Assembly: GCA_028280565.1 (NCBI GenBank)
Contig: JANQLQ010000003.1
Coordinates: forward strand, 1-41,978
Direction: 5' to 3'
DNA: 41,978 nt
DNA from: Fulvivirga sp.
Lineage (GTDB): Bacteria > Bacteroidota > Bacteroidia > Cytophagales > Cyclobacteriaceae
This document shows, piece after piece, positions 18,211 to 26,646 of this stretch. The first letter of the stretch is position 1. Every line of letters starts with the position of its first letter. The translations under genes and the position numbers were made by a program. The notes beneath the pieces are model-generated. The model was not told the DNA's origin, made no database searches, and saw nothing but the letters and a program-made list of their open reading frames with translations.

Positions 18211-19608
18211 TTAGATTTTGATCATGGTGAGTAGGTTCAAATGCGTATCGAAGACAGCGTGATAGGTACCATGCCGGGTTTCGTCAAAGACAAAACTGAC
18301 CCCCCCATTGGGTACGGCATGGTTCGGGTGGGTGCCATCATCGAATCTCCAGAATGGACTCCATCCCCCCAGGTTGGCACCCAGGATAAAGCCGTTATTG
18401 CCATCCCCTACCGGGTCGTGATCAAATAATTCTACCGTTCCGGTGAACCGGTATGGGTTACCGGGATCAGCGGTCAATTCCTTTCCGCTCCCAAACCACC
18501 AACATGCTTCGGAACCATCGGCATTGCTCTCGCATGTTGATGAACCATCGACGCTCACACCCGTACCCATGAAAATAATGAGGTCGAATGTGGGATCATC
18601 CGGGACATAACTATTGACGGTATAGGTAAGATTCCGTGTATCAATCGCTAGCTGGTAATAGCCTACCTCACTTAAAACCAATGGAGAAACTGAAGCGCTA
18701 TTCCCTGCCACCAAATTACCTTCCCCATCAGCTCCTAGCGTCAATAGTCCAAATGTCTCTGTGCTGGGCAAAAACCTGACTCCTGTATTGGCTACGCTAT
18801 TGTAATAGTTAACCTGGAATACTTTTCCGACACTGTCTTGTTGTGTGGATCCATTAGCCAGAAGTGGGACACCCATGACATCAGAAACTAATTCGGCATC
18901 AGTATCCACATCCGTCAGGTACATGTTTTCAAAGGGTTCAAAGGCCGGGATACTTACGGAAGATGAAGATGTGTTACCGGCTACATCAACTACTTCAATA
19001 TCAAATTCGTATACTCCCTCTTTTTGAATGTTTAATGAACGGGTATAGGTATACTTGTTGGAACCAATATCGATTTTCTCGCTAAAGTTGGATCCTGTTA
19101 TAGCAAATGTGGCCAGGTCCATGTCATCATTTACAGAAATTTCTAGGGTCACATCATCTCCATCCCCGAGAAAAGCTATTCCCACCGGGGTCGTATTGGT
19201 TATGGTAGGCGCGGTAATATCTTGGTCCAGCGTGATCGTTATTGTAAATTCTTTCACAACTCCGTTTACATTGGTAGCCGCCAAAATCACGTCATGAGCG
19301 CTTCCCAAGGCTGCGTTTGCAGGAACTTCCACCACGGTAGCGTAATCATACCCGGTCTCACCACCGGGTAGTGCCTGGGATTGAGCAACATTCCACTGCT
19401 GGTAGGTAAGATCCACGGATTGCAGACCCACAGGATCCGTAATACGGGCATTTATGGTGAGAGATCCACCAGGCAATGTACTGAGCGCGGAACTTCCATT
19501 GATCAGAGGCTCAGAAGTGGGAAAGTCAAATTCATCATCCCCACAACCGGCGATTAACAATAGGATGAAAGTCCCTGCTAAAAGACAGTTTTTGTATATT
19601 TTTTCCAT
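18211..19608 (-). CDS. SusE/SusF-like surface glycan-binding lipoprotein, copy B
   Basis: Lipid Cys22 (LIAGCGDDEFD) is followed by two Ig-like beta domains (about 35-130 and 130-225) and a C-terminal carbohydrate-binding region of the SusE/F type containing FILGAN and GWSPFWRFD, aromatic-rich segments typical of glycan contacts. Conserved Cys pairs appear (STCESNADGSEACWW). It is a paralogue of the gene immediately upstream (19630-21051) and 6 bp before susC. It likely sits on the cell surface and delivers the target glycan to the hydrolase and SusCD. It is a non-catalytic protein on the visible motifs. Confidence 0.85.
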   Translation of the reverse strand: MEKIYKNCLLAGTFILLLIAGCGDDEFDFPTSEPLINGSSALSTLPGGSLTINARITDPVGLQSVDLTYQQWNVAQSQALPGGETGYDYATVVEVPANAALGSAHDVILAATNVNGVVKEFTITITLDQDITAPTITNTTPVGIAFLGDGDDVTLEISVNDDMDLATFAITGSNFSEKIDIGSNKYTYTRSLNIQKEGVYEFDIEVVDVAGNTSSSSVSIPAFEPFENMYLTDVDTDAELVSDVMGVPLLANGSTQQDSVGKVFQVNYYNSVANTGVRFLPSTETFGLLTLGADGEGNLVAGNSASVSPLVLSEVGYYQLAIDTRNLTYTVNSYVPDDPTFDLIIFMGTGVSVDGSSTCESNADGSEACWWFGSGKELTADPGNPYRFTGTVELFDHDPVGDGNNGFILGANLGGWSPFWRFDDGTHPNHAVPNGGVSFVFDETRHGTYHAVFDTHLNLLTMIKI

Positions 19609-19629
19609 AATTATTGCGATTTCTAAGGG

Positions 19630-21051
19630 CTATTGAGGGACTAATTTTACCCGGTTCAAATGGGTGTCAAATTCAAATTGATAGGTGCCGTATTTTGCTT
19701 CAGAGAAGATATAGTTGGAACCATCGTTGAGAACGGTGAACTCTGGTTCGAGATCCAACACATCGCCCTGGTCAAACCGCCAGAAAGGGGACCATCCATC
19801 GGGGTTTGCTCCAAGGATAAACCCGTTGTTTCCATCACCCGCAGGGTCATGATCAAATAATTCAATGGTAGCAGTAAAAAGGTAAGGATTTGAACCGTCG
19901 ACGTTTAATGCTTTTCCACTGGCAAAATTCCAGCAAAGCTCGGAGGCATCGTTATTGTTAACACATGTCGACTCTCCATTGACTCGAACACCCGTTCCCA
20001 TCAAGTAAACCTGGTCGAAAGGAGTATCTGAAGGGCTGTAGGTCTCCATCGTGTAACTGAGGCTTGTTAAGTTCAAGACCACCCTGTAGTACCCTACATT
20101 AGGTAGAACGATCGGGTCTACGGAAGCATCACTTCCCATTGCAAGCTCCCCAGCATTGGCCCCGGCACCAAATGAGAATGGCGCAAAGGATGACTTTTGC
20201 GGGATGAATCTTATCCCTGTATTTTCAATTGAATTGTAATAGAGTGCTTCGAAAATTACCCCTGCACTGTCTGGGTGTGTAAAACCATTGATTCTCGCGG
20301 GTACTCCAAAAGCATCGCTGCTAAGTTCACCCTCTGATCCTACATCGGCCAAATACATCTTGTCAAACTTGAGGGACTCCTCGATATTAAAAACCAGGTT
20401 GGATGTAGCTCTATTACCAGAACTATCGGTGGCGATAACGGTAAATTCAAAAGATCCAGCCAACGTAAAGTCAATTTCCTGGTCAAAAGAATAATTGGCT
20501 GAATTAACACGTACCACCTCGTTAAAACCCAGGCCTATCAGCTCAACGCTTTCAATTTGATGATTGTCGGTTACTCCAAAAGACAGGTTGAATTCAGGTC
20601 CGGCGCCCAGTATATAAGTACCACCGTCATTCGGAGATGAAAAAGCGATCTGTGGCTCTTCATTATCCTTGGATAGGGTTATCAAAACCTCTCCTGCACT
20701 CACATTTCCCCCAGCATTAGTAACCTCAATGCCAATAGTATGCGAACTGCCAGCTTCTTCCGAATCCGGTACTTTAAAAGAATACCTTAACTCATACTGG
20801 GTAATTCCTCCACCCGGTGTTATTATTTTGTCCAAGCTCCAGTTATCATAATTCAACCGGATGGATCTAATACCGGCCGGATCAGAAAGAAGCCCCGTCA
20901 TGGTAAACGTCTCCCCGGGTAGACCGATAACTGTACTTTGAATATCCAGTACAGGTTCCGAGGATACTGTAGGCTCATCTTCAGTACACGCCATCGCAAT
21001 GAAAAGCGTGAGCAAAAAGATAGCCCAGGTTGCTTTGATTTGAACTAACAT
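19630..21051 (-). CDS. SusE/SusF-like surface glycan-binding lipoprotein, copy A
   Basis: This is the first gene of the locus transcript. Lipid Cys22 (AMACTEDE) precedes two Ig-like domains and a C-terminal region sharing FILGAN, GWSPFWRFD and the C-x(10)-C pattern (TCVNNNDASELCW) with copy B. The paralogues keep the same domain order and differ mostly in surface loops, consistent with duplication and divergence. Having the binding proteins ahead of susC/susD is a reversed order compared with the common susC-susD-susE arrangement. Its promoter must lie in 21052-21255. Confidence 0.85.
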   Translation of the reverse strand: MLVQIKATWAIFLLTLFIAMACTEDEPTVSSEPVLDIQSTVIGLPGETFTMTGLLSDPAGIRSIRLNYDNWSLDKIITPGGGITQYELRYSFKVPDSEEAGSSHTIGIEVTNAGGNVSAGEVLITLSKDNEEPQIAFSSPNDGGTYILGAGPEFNLSFGVTDNHQIESVELIGLGFNEVVRVNSANYSFDQEIDFTLAGSFEFTVIATDSSGNRATSNLVFNIEESLKFDKMYLADVGSEGELSSDAFGVPARINGFTHPDSAGVIFEALYYNSIENTGIRFIPQKSSFAPFSFGAGANAGELAMGSDASVDPIVLPNVGYYRVVLNLTSLSYTMETYSPSDTPFDQVYLMGTGVRVNGESTCVNNNDASELCWNFASGKALNVDGSNPYLFTATIELFDHDPAGDGNNGFILGANPDGWSPFWRFDQGDVLDLEPEFTVLNDGSNYIFSEAKYGTYQFEFDTHLNRVKLVPQ

Positions 21052-21148
21052 AGATTATTTGTTTATGATTTGGCGAAATACCTTGCACAATTACTCAACA
21101 TTATCTTTGAAATTATTTCAACCCAAAAACATAAAATTTGGCTATTAT

Positions 21149-21190
21149 GCATTTTTATGGTTTCCCACGATATCAAATTTATAAAAATGC
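21149..21190. promoter_or_regulatory. Candidate AraC operator, 10-bp perfect inverted repeat
   Basis: Positions 21149-21158 (gcatttttat) and 21181-21190 (ataaaaatgc) are exact reverse complements, starting 32 bp apart (about three helical turns). They lie between the divergent AraC gene and the first locus gene, a natural place for a dimeric regulator. A sequence resembling the Bacteroidota -7 element, TAnnTTTG, lies on the minus strand at 21174-21181 and touches the right arm; I found no good -33 partner. Next to it, catatg occurs twice (21200-21205 and 21208-21213) with 8-bp spacing. Confidence 0.5.
21174..21181 (-). promoter_or_regulatory. Weak candidate -7 element for the locus transcript
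   Basis: On the minus strand the 8-mer reads TAAATTTG, matching the Bacteroidota -7 consensus TAnnTTTG. It would give a leader of about 115 nt ahead of 21051. The upstream -33 TTG element is not visible at the usual spacing, so the promoter may depend on an activator or lie elsewhere. Confidence 0.25.
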
Positions 21191-21255
21191 TAATTTTACC
21201 ATATGGACATATGCAAAGATGACATGGACAATTATTCGGGAATTGAACACATCAC

Positions 21256-22143
21256 ATGATGAGTAGCAAGCATTTGAAGAGCGGATTTAAAGGTGAAAAG
21301 ATGATCGTGGTGCCACGCGGAACGGCAAGAAAATACAGCCATCAAGAACTTGTCAGTAACCTTTACCTAACGGATATAGGTTTTTTTCCAAAAGCCCTGA
21401 ATCATTTCAGGGACCGCCCTTCAGGGTGCCAAGAATACATTTTGATTTACTGTTTGGAAGGCCGGGGGAGAATCAAAATGAAAAACAAAAAATACAAGCT
21501 TGAGCCGAACACATTTTTTATCATCGAAAAAGACAAAGCACATCAGTATGCTGCAGACAATAAAGACCCCTGGAGTATTTACTGGATCCACTTTAAGGGT
21601 GCCAATGCCGCCTACCTTTTTAAAAAGTTTGAAAACCAGAATAACGGTAAACCTATTTTCATCCCTTTTAACCAAAACAAAGTGGCAGAGTTTGAGTACC
21701 TGCTAGACCTGTTCAAAATGGGGTACACGGACCAGGTCTTTGAGTATTCCAGTATGTTGCTGCATAAGCTTCTAGGTTCATTTATCTACTACAGTATAAG
21801 ATCCAATGATCATAATGACCGCAGCAAGGAGGATCTTGTCAAGCAAATCACAGGATACCTCAATGCCAACATATACAACACCTTGACCATGAATGATATC
21901 ATTTCCGAATTCGGAAAATCTTCTTCTACCTTATTCACGATTTTCAAGGAACGGACCGGGTATTCCATCATGCATTTTTTCAGTTTGATAAAAATTCAAA
22001 AAGCCTGTGAGCTCATGAATCTTACCGCTTTATCCATCAAGGAAATAAGCTACCAACTGGATTACCAAGATCCATTGTATTTTTCCAGGGTATTCAAAAA
22101 ATTCATGGGTGTATCTCCGCGGGAGTATAAGAGGAGTTTATGA
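21256..22143 (+). CDS. AraC family transcriptional regulator of the glycan locus
   Basis: The 295-residue protein has an N-terminal cupin-like ligand domain (about 35-150, with EYILIYCLEGRGRI and NTFFIIEKDKAHQY) and a C-terminal pair of helix-turn-helix motifs (about 190-293, ending in DPLYFSRVFKKFMGVSPREYKRSL-type sequence). This is the AraC arabinose-binding plus HTH_18 plan, so it likely senses a sugar from the locus and switches the divergent operon. Met16 (MIVVPRG) is an alternative start. It replaces the hybrid two-component or ECF regulators common in such loci. Direct evidence for the ligand is lacking. Confidence 0.93.
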   Translation: MMSSKHLKSGFKGEKMIVVPRGTARKYSHQELVSNLYLTDIGFFPKALNHFRDRPSGCQEYILIYCLEGRGRIKMKNKKYKLEPNTFFIIEKDKAHQYAADNKDPWSIYWIHFKGANAAYLFKKFENQNNGKPIFIPFNQNKVAEFEYLLDLFKMGYTDQVFEYSSMLLHKLLGSFIYYSIRSNDHNDRSKEDLVKQITGYLNANIYNTLTMNDIISEFGKSSSTLFTIFKERTGYSIMHFFSLIKIQKACELMNLTALSIKEISYQLDYQDPLYFSRVFKKFMGVSPREYKRSL

Positions 22144-22214
22144 TTGGATTGGAAATTCCCACGAGAAATATTTAATTATGAAAACAACGATTGATACAGA
22201 TCGCAGCCCATCAA

Positions 22215-22243
22215 AAAAGGCACAACTGCAAGCTGTGCCTTTT
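22215..22243. terminator. Bidirectional intrinsic terminator between convergent genes
   Basis: Arms 22215-22224 (aaaaggcaca) and 22234-22243 (tgtgcctttt) are perfect complements around a 9-base loop. The A-rich left flank and T-rich right arm give a U-run on both strands. It lies between the end of the AraC gene and the end of the biotin-dependent carboxyltransferase gene, and can serve both. Confidence 0.85.
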
Positions 22244-22274
22244 AAAAACAACACAATTCAGAAAGAACTAATAC

Positions 22275-24188
22275 CTATTCTTCGGGTTCGATAACCATGA
22301 TGACGTCTCCTTTGGATATGCTGTCGCCGGCGGAGAAATTAACTTCTTTTACTGTACCGTCAATTCCGGCTTTCATGCTATTCATCATTTTCATGGCTTC
22401 AAAGACGGCGACTACTTCGTCTGCAGTTACTTTGTCTCCTACCTTTTTCTTGATCTCTACGATCATAGCTGGGATAGAAGCTATTAACTTACCAGATCCG
22501 CCTTCTTCCATTTCTTGGGCAACTGCTCGATGAGAGCGACGTGACCGGTTAGCCAATTCTTGGCTGTACGGATCATTAATTTCAACGGTGAATTTCTCTC
22601 CATCCACGGTCACTTCCAGCTGACGCCTGGACCTATTGTTCCCGTTTGCGGTTAATTCACCGGCCAATGCCTTACGAATTAATCGTTCTTCTTTTTCCAC
22701 CTGGTCCAGTGTACGAGGTTTAAACTCTAGTGGAATATCTTCCTGGCCATATTTCCATCGCAAGAAACGTTTTCCAGTAACAGGGTAAAGTGCCACAATG
22801 AGTGTGTCATCAATATCCCGGGCCAATCCACTTGCTTTCTCTTTTGCCTCGTCTAGTTCGGGCTCAAGAACGCTACCCGGACGCTCTGTGGTAGGATTCT
22901 CACCTCTTGGATAACCTTCCAAGGCCTTTTTCTGAACCACTGGATCGATTGGGTGGGTGGTTTTTCCGTACATTCCAAAGCAAAGGTCTTTTACCTGCTC
23001 CGTGATTTGAGCATATTCGCCTTCCTCTTTGTCAAAGAGTACATTATTGACCGTTTGAACACCGACAATCTGGCTGGTTGGCGTTACTAATGGTACGTTA
23101 CCAAGGTCTTTTCTTACTTTGGGAAGCATCTGGAAAACTTCCTCGAGCCTGTGTAATGAATCCATTGCTTTCAACTGGTTCACCAGGTTGGAAAGCATTC
23201 CCCCGGGAGTTTGGTGCAGGATTACGCTGATGTCCGTGATCGCATATTTTGGATTGTTGTCCAAGTGTTTGTACTTAGGAATATGTACCTCCATTTCATC
23301 GGCGATGGCGGTAATTTTCTTAATATTCATCCCTGAATCACGGTTGGTCCCCAGCAAAGAGATGATAATAGGCTCAACTGCCGGGTGGGAACTACGGTAA
23401 GCGTAGGGTCCAATACAAGTATCCACAATGTCCACCCCTGCTTCAATTGCCTTGAAGATCGCTAAATCCCCCATCCCTGAAGTAAAGTGAGTATGCAAGT
23501 TGATCGGGATATCGGTGATTTTTTTAATCTCGCGTATCAAATTATAACCATCGTATGGAGCGAGCAATCCCGCCATGTCCTTGAGACAAATGGAGTCAAC
23601 ACCAATGTCTACAAGCTCCCGCACTTTGTTTAGATAGTATTCCATGTTATACACCTCGCCGCCTAGGCGTTGCTCAGTCAGTGTATAACAAACAGCTCCC
23701 TGTAGGTGCTTTTTATTTTCTTTGATGACCTCTGCGGCTATCTCAAAGTTCCTAAAGTCGTTCAACGCATCAAAAACACGGAATATATCCATTCCATTGT
23801 CAATAGAGCGCTGCACAAATGTCCTTACCACATCATCGGCGTAGTTCCTGTAACCCACGACGTTTTGTCCCCTTAATAGCATTGAAAATGGCGTCTTGGG
23901 CATATATTTCTTAAGGGTTCTGAGTCTTTCCCAAGGATCTTCTGCCAAGAAACGGTGCATAGTATCGAAAGTGGCGCCACCCCATACCTCAGCGGCGTTA
24001 TAGCCTGCATCATCTATCATCTCGGCAACCGGGATCATATCCTCGGTACGTCCACGGGTAGCAAAAAGACATTGATGACCATCCCGCAAACTCACATCGT
24101 TGATCTTTATCGGGTTTGAGGCTTTTGGACGATCTTTATCGTAATTAACCTCGGTCATTTCCAGAACTCCGTGTTTATCGTAAGTCAT
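22275..24188 (-). CDS. oadA: Pyruvate/oxaloacetate carboxyltransferase (5S-like) fused to biotin carrier domain
   Basis: The 637-residue protein has an N-terminal carboxyltransferase barrel (about 26-300) with DVSLRDGHQ (metal Asp36), the catalytic Lys203 in CLKDMAG and metal His232/His234 in LHTHFTSG. The conserved PycB/OadA domain follows to about 490. A biotin carrier domain ends the protein, with the biotinylated Lys600 in FEAMKM. This is the PycB/OadA plan, which moves CO2 between biotin and pyruvate or oxaloacetate. It is 50 bp downstream of the 60-residue protein and in the same operon as a 12S-like subunit. No biotin carboxylase domain is fused. Met11 is an alternative start. It could also be annotated as pyruvate carboxylase subunit B. 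Confidence 0.93.
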   Translation of the reverse strand: MTYDKHGVLEMTEVNYDKDRPKASNPIKINDVSLRDGHQCLFATRGRTEDMIPVAEMIDDAGYNAAEVWGGATFDTMHRFLAEDPWERLRTLKKYMPKTPFSMLLRGQNVVGYRNYADDVVRTFVQRSIDNGMDIFRVFDALNDFRNFEIAAEVIKENKKHLQGAVCYTLTEQRLGGEVYNMEYYLNKVRELVDIGVDSICLKDMAGLLAPYDGYNLIREIKKITDIPINLHTHFTSGMGDLAIFKAIEAGVDIVDTCIGPYAYRSSHPAVEPIIISLLGTNRDSGMNIKKITAIADEMEVHIPKYKHLDNNPKYAITDISVILHQTPGGMLSNLVNQLKAMDSLHRLEEVFQMLPKVRKDLGNVPLVTPTSQIVGVQTVNNVLFDKEEGEYAQITEQVKDLCFGMYGKTTHPIDPVVQKKALEGYPRGENPTTERPGSVLEPELDEAKEKASGLARDIDDTLIVALYPVTGKRFLRWKYGQEDIPLEFKPRTLDQVEKEERLIRKALAGELTANGNNRSRRQLEVTVDGEKFTVEINDPYSQELANRSRRSHRAVAQEMEEGGSGKLIASIPAMIVEIKKKVGDKVTADEVVAVFEAMKMMNSMKAGIDGTVKEVNFSAGDSISKGDVIMVIEPEE

Positions 24189-24238
24189 GTTATTGATTTC
24201 TAATTTTAAGATTTAATTGGTATGTTTTTTTGAGATTA

Positions 24239-24421
24239 TCATTTCAGTACAAGGCGACCTCTTCGCTGGACATTTTCATGATCTTGAATTGTGCGCCTAC
24301 GGGCCTGCACGCTCCAAGCTTGATTAATGGCCAGGTTGTTTTTCGTGGCATACTCCTTTTCTAAGTAATAGGCAATGGCTACCATAATGGCCTTTTTTTT
24401 CTTCTCAATACTCATAGCCAT
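24239..24421 (-). CDS. Small conserved protein of the carboxyltransferase operon
   Basis: This 60-residue, Lys/Arg-rich soluble protein begins MSIEKKKKAIMVAIAYYLEKE and continues with an NQAWSVQARRR segment and a basic tail. Its helix-then-Trp pattern recalls the cytosolic tail segment seen in small subunits (OadG or methylmalonyl-CoA decarboxylase delta types) that help assemble biotin carboxyltransferase complexes, but it has no membrane helix. Spacing is 5 bp from the 12S gene stop, so it is co-transcribed. The resemblance is by eye; an assembly or linker role is inference. Confidence 0.75.
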   Translation of the reverse strand: MAMSIEKKKKAIMVAIAYYLEKEYATKNNLAINQAWSVQARRRTIQDHENVQRRGRLVLK

Positions 24422-24426
24422 ATATT

Positions 24427-25983
24427 TTAAAGTGGAATATTGCCATGCTTCTTAGGAGGAAGTACCTCACTCTTGTTTTCAAATGCTCTAAGGGCATCTA
24501 CCAGCCTTACCCGGGTTTCACAGGGGCAAATCACATCATCAATATACCCACGGCTTGCGGCCAGGTAAGGGACACTGAATGTGTTTTCGTATTCCTGGAT
24601 TTTCTCCTGGGTTTTTGCTGCCTTGTCTTCTGCCGCTTCAATTTCTTTGCGGTAGCTTGAAATCACCTCAACAGCCCCCTTGGCGCCCATTACTGCAATT
24701 TCAGCAGTGGGCCAGGCAAATACCTGGTCTGCCCCCAGGGGCTTGGCACACATAGCAAGGTATGCCCCACCATAATCCTTACGTGTGATCACTGTAAACT
24801 TTGGAACAGTAGCTTCAGCATATGACCACAAGAGCTTCGCCCCGTGACGGATAATACCACCCAATTCTTGATCCACACCCGGTAAATAACCAGGGACATC
24901 CACAAAGGTAATCAAGGGAATATTGAAGGCATCACATGTACGGATAAAACGACTGATTTTGTCAGAAGCATCAATGTCTAGGCAGCCCGCTTGTACCATG
25001 GGCTGGTTGGCAACGATGCCCACGGAGCGGTTATCCAATCGACCAAAGCCGACGATTGCATTCATGGCATAATGCTGATGAACTTCAACAAAATCATCCG
25101 AATCAAGTACTTCCCTGATCACATCTTTCATGTCATAAGGCACATTGGCCTCATCGGGTATGATCGTATCCAAGGCTTCGCAAACACGAGCAGGATCGTC
25201 TTCCATCTCTAGTTTTGGAGCTCCTTCCAAATTGTTGCTAGGTAAAAAATCAAGTAATTCACGTATAGCTTCAATGGTATCCTCGTCGCTTTCACATGCA
25301 AAATGTGCGTTACCACTTTTTGCATTATGGACCATTGCACCACCGAGTTCCTCGAATGTTGTTTCTTCTCCTGTAACCGTTTTGATCACATAAGGACTGG
25401 TAATAAACATGTGCGACTGTTTTTTTACCATGAAAACAAAGTCTGTCATGATAGGAGAATAAACAGCTCCACCTGCACATGGGCCCATAATCGCAGAAAT
25501 CTGGGGTATCACCCCTGAGGCACGAGAATTACGCATAAAGACATCACCATAGCCCTTTAGGGCATCTACACCTTCTTCTACGCGAGCACCCCCCGAATCA
25601 TTGAGTCCAACGATAGGAGCGCCGGCCGTAACAGCCATGTCCATTATTTTGCAAATTTGAGAAGCATGCATCTCGCCTAAAGATCCCCCTCTCGAAGTGA
25701 AGTCTTGTGAAAACGCAAAAACGACGCGACCATTGATAGTGCCATGACCTATAATAACGCCATCGGAAGGAACATCAACTTTTTCCATTCCTAAAGAAGT
25801 GGCACGATGCTGCACGAACATATCTATTTCCCGAAAAGTCCCTTCATCGAATAGCAGTTTGATCCTTTCGCGCGCGGTGAGTTTACCTTTTGTGTGCTGT
25901 TTGGCCACACGATCCTCACCCCCCATCTGTTCAATTTGTGCTCGTTTTTGCTTTAATAGCTCGTTTTTTTCAGATACGGTCAT
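24427..25983 (-). CDS. mmdA: Acyl-CoA carboxyltransferase, 12S/MmdA/PccB type
   Basis: The 518-residue protein spans the two crotonase-like halves of acyl-CoA carboxyltransferases. Visible features are TARERIKLLFDEGTF, the oxyanion regions GLNDSGGARVEEG and IMGPCAGGAVYSP, FVDVPGYLPGVDQE in the second half, and the characteristic end KHGNIPL. It transfers carboxyl between biotin and propionyl-CoA/methylmalonyl-CoA. Length and order match the 12S subunit of transcarboxylase, MmdA and PccB, which sequence alone does not separate. As the first gene of the operon, its promoter lies in 25984-26695. Confidence 0.93.
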   Translation of the reverse strand: MTVSEKNELLKQKRAQIEQMGGEDRVAKQHTKGKLTARERIKLLFDEGTFREIDMFVQHRATSLGMEKVDVPSDGVIIGHGTINGRVVFAFSQDFTSRGGSLGEMHASQICKIMDMAVTAGAPIVGLNDSGGARVEEGVDALKGYGDVFMRNSRASGVIPQISAIMGPCAGGAVYSPIMTDFVFMVKKQSHMFITSPYVIKTVTGEETTFEELGGAMVHNAKSGNAHFACESDEDTIEAIRELLDFLPSNNLEGAPKLEMEDDPARVCEALDTIIPDEANVPYDMKDVIREVLDSDDFVEVHQHYAMNAIVGFGRLDNRSVGIVANQPMVQAGCLDIDASDKISRFIRTCDAFNIPLITFVDVPGYLPGVDQELGGIIRHGAKLLWSYAEATVPKFTVITRKDYGGAYLAMCAKPLGADQVFAWPTAEIAVMGAKGAVEVISSYRKEIEAAEDKAAKTQEKIQEYENTFSVPYLAASRGYIDDVICPCETRVRLVDALRAFENKSEVLPPKKHGNIPL

Positions 25984-26210
25984 TATTTATGTAAAATTTA
26001 TTGGTACGTTCAGTGTGAAAAATTACTAGTTTCAATGATTTTGATCCTACTATTGAATAATTTAAAGTTCATTCTTTACTCATAGTTGTTTTTAAGCAGC
26101 ACGCCTAAATAGTGACTAAAAATTGCTCTATTGCAACCCTTTCATTGAAATCCGGGACTAATTTATCGTTGGGTGGACTGAAAGACGAACTAATAAAAAC
26201 AGGAATAAAT

Positions 26211-26224
26211 GTGATTTAAATCAA
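26211..26224. promoter_or_regulatory. Candidate FNR/CRP-family binding palindrome
   Basis: The site reads gtgatttaaatcaa. The core tgatttaaatca (26212-26223) is a perfect 12-bp palindrome and differs at one position from the FNR-type form TTGAT-N4-ATCAA. It lies about 228 bp upstream of the 12S gene start. AT-rich palindromes occur by chance in such DNA, so this is only a candidate. Confidence 0.3.
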
Positions 26225-26627
26225 CTTATTTTTATTGGAGATTAACTTACTATGCAGTATAACAAAAACCTTGGGTCTAATCATATATTTACTAAAAAAA
26301 GAACCCATTATGTTAATTAGTTCAAATTTGCTTTGAGATGCTTGATTATGCACTGAAAGTAAGATTTATTGATGAATTGCACAAGAGTAAATGATCTAAT
26401 TTTAGTAAGGATACGGGTTTTAAAAACTATCAAATAATATGGCATAATTATGATCTCTCACCAGCAACTTTTCGCTATGTTAAATGATCACAGTTCAAAG
26501 AACCCCTGGATGGCCACAAAATAATTTGAATTGAGATAAAAATCCCTAAAAAAGACCACGATCGTCACGGCGAATATTTTTTGTAGGCAAATGCGTTGGC
26601 AAAGACATGTTTTGATTGGTTGAGGAT

Positions 26628-26646
26628 GGTATAATTTTTTTATACC
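26628..26646. terminator. Hairpin downstream of the M4 protease gene
   Basis: Arms 26628-26634 (ggtataa) and 26640-26646 (ttatacc) pair exactly around a five-T loop, about 50 bp after the stop of the protease gene in its direction of transcription. The stem is short and A/T rich and no U-run follows on the minus strand, so termination is uncertain. Confidence 0.3.

Larger units (their letters stand above)
1..22143. other. Polysaccharide utilisation locus with AraC control
   Basis: SusC/SusD flanked by two binding proteins, two GH30, one MFS porter, a DUF5107-TPR protein, a sulfatase remnant and two GH2 enzymes form one leftward transcription unit; a divergent AraC gene controls it. Except for the 221 bp before the last GH2, junctions within the unit are at most 21 bp. 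No glycan kinase, GH43/51 or active sulfatase is included, so other genes must complete the pathway. Confidence 0.9.

Noticed and set aside
22275-25983. Sodium-pumping oxaloacetate decarboxylase
   Set aside because: No multi-pass beta subunit or membrane gamma subunit is encoded nearby.
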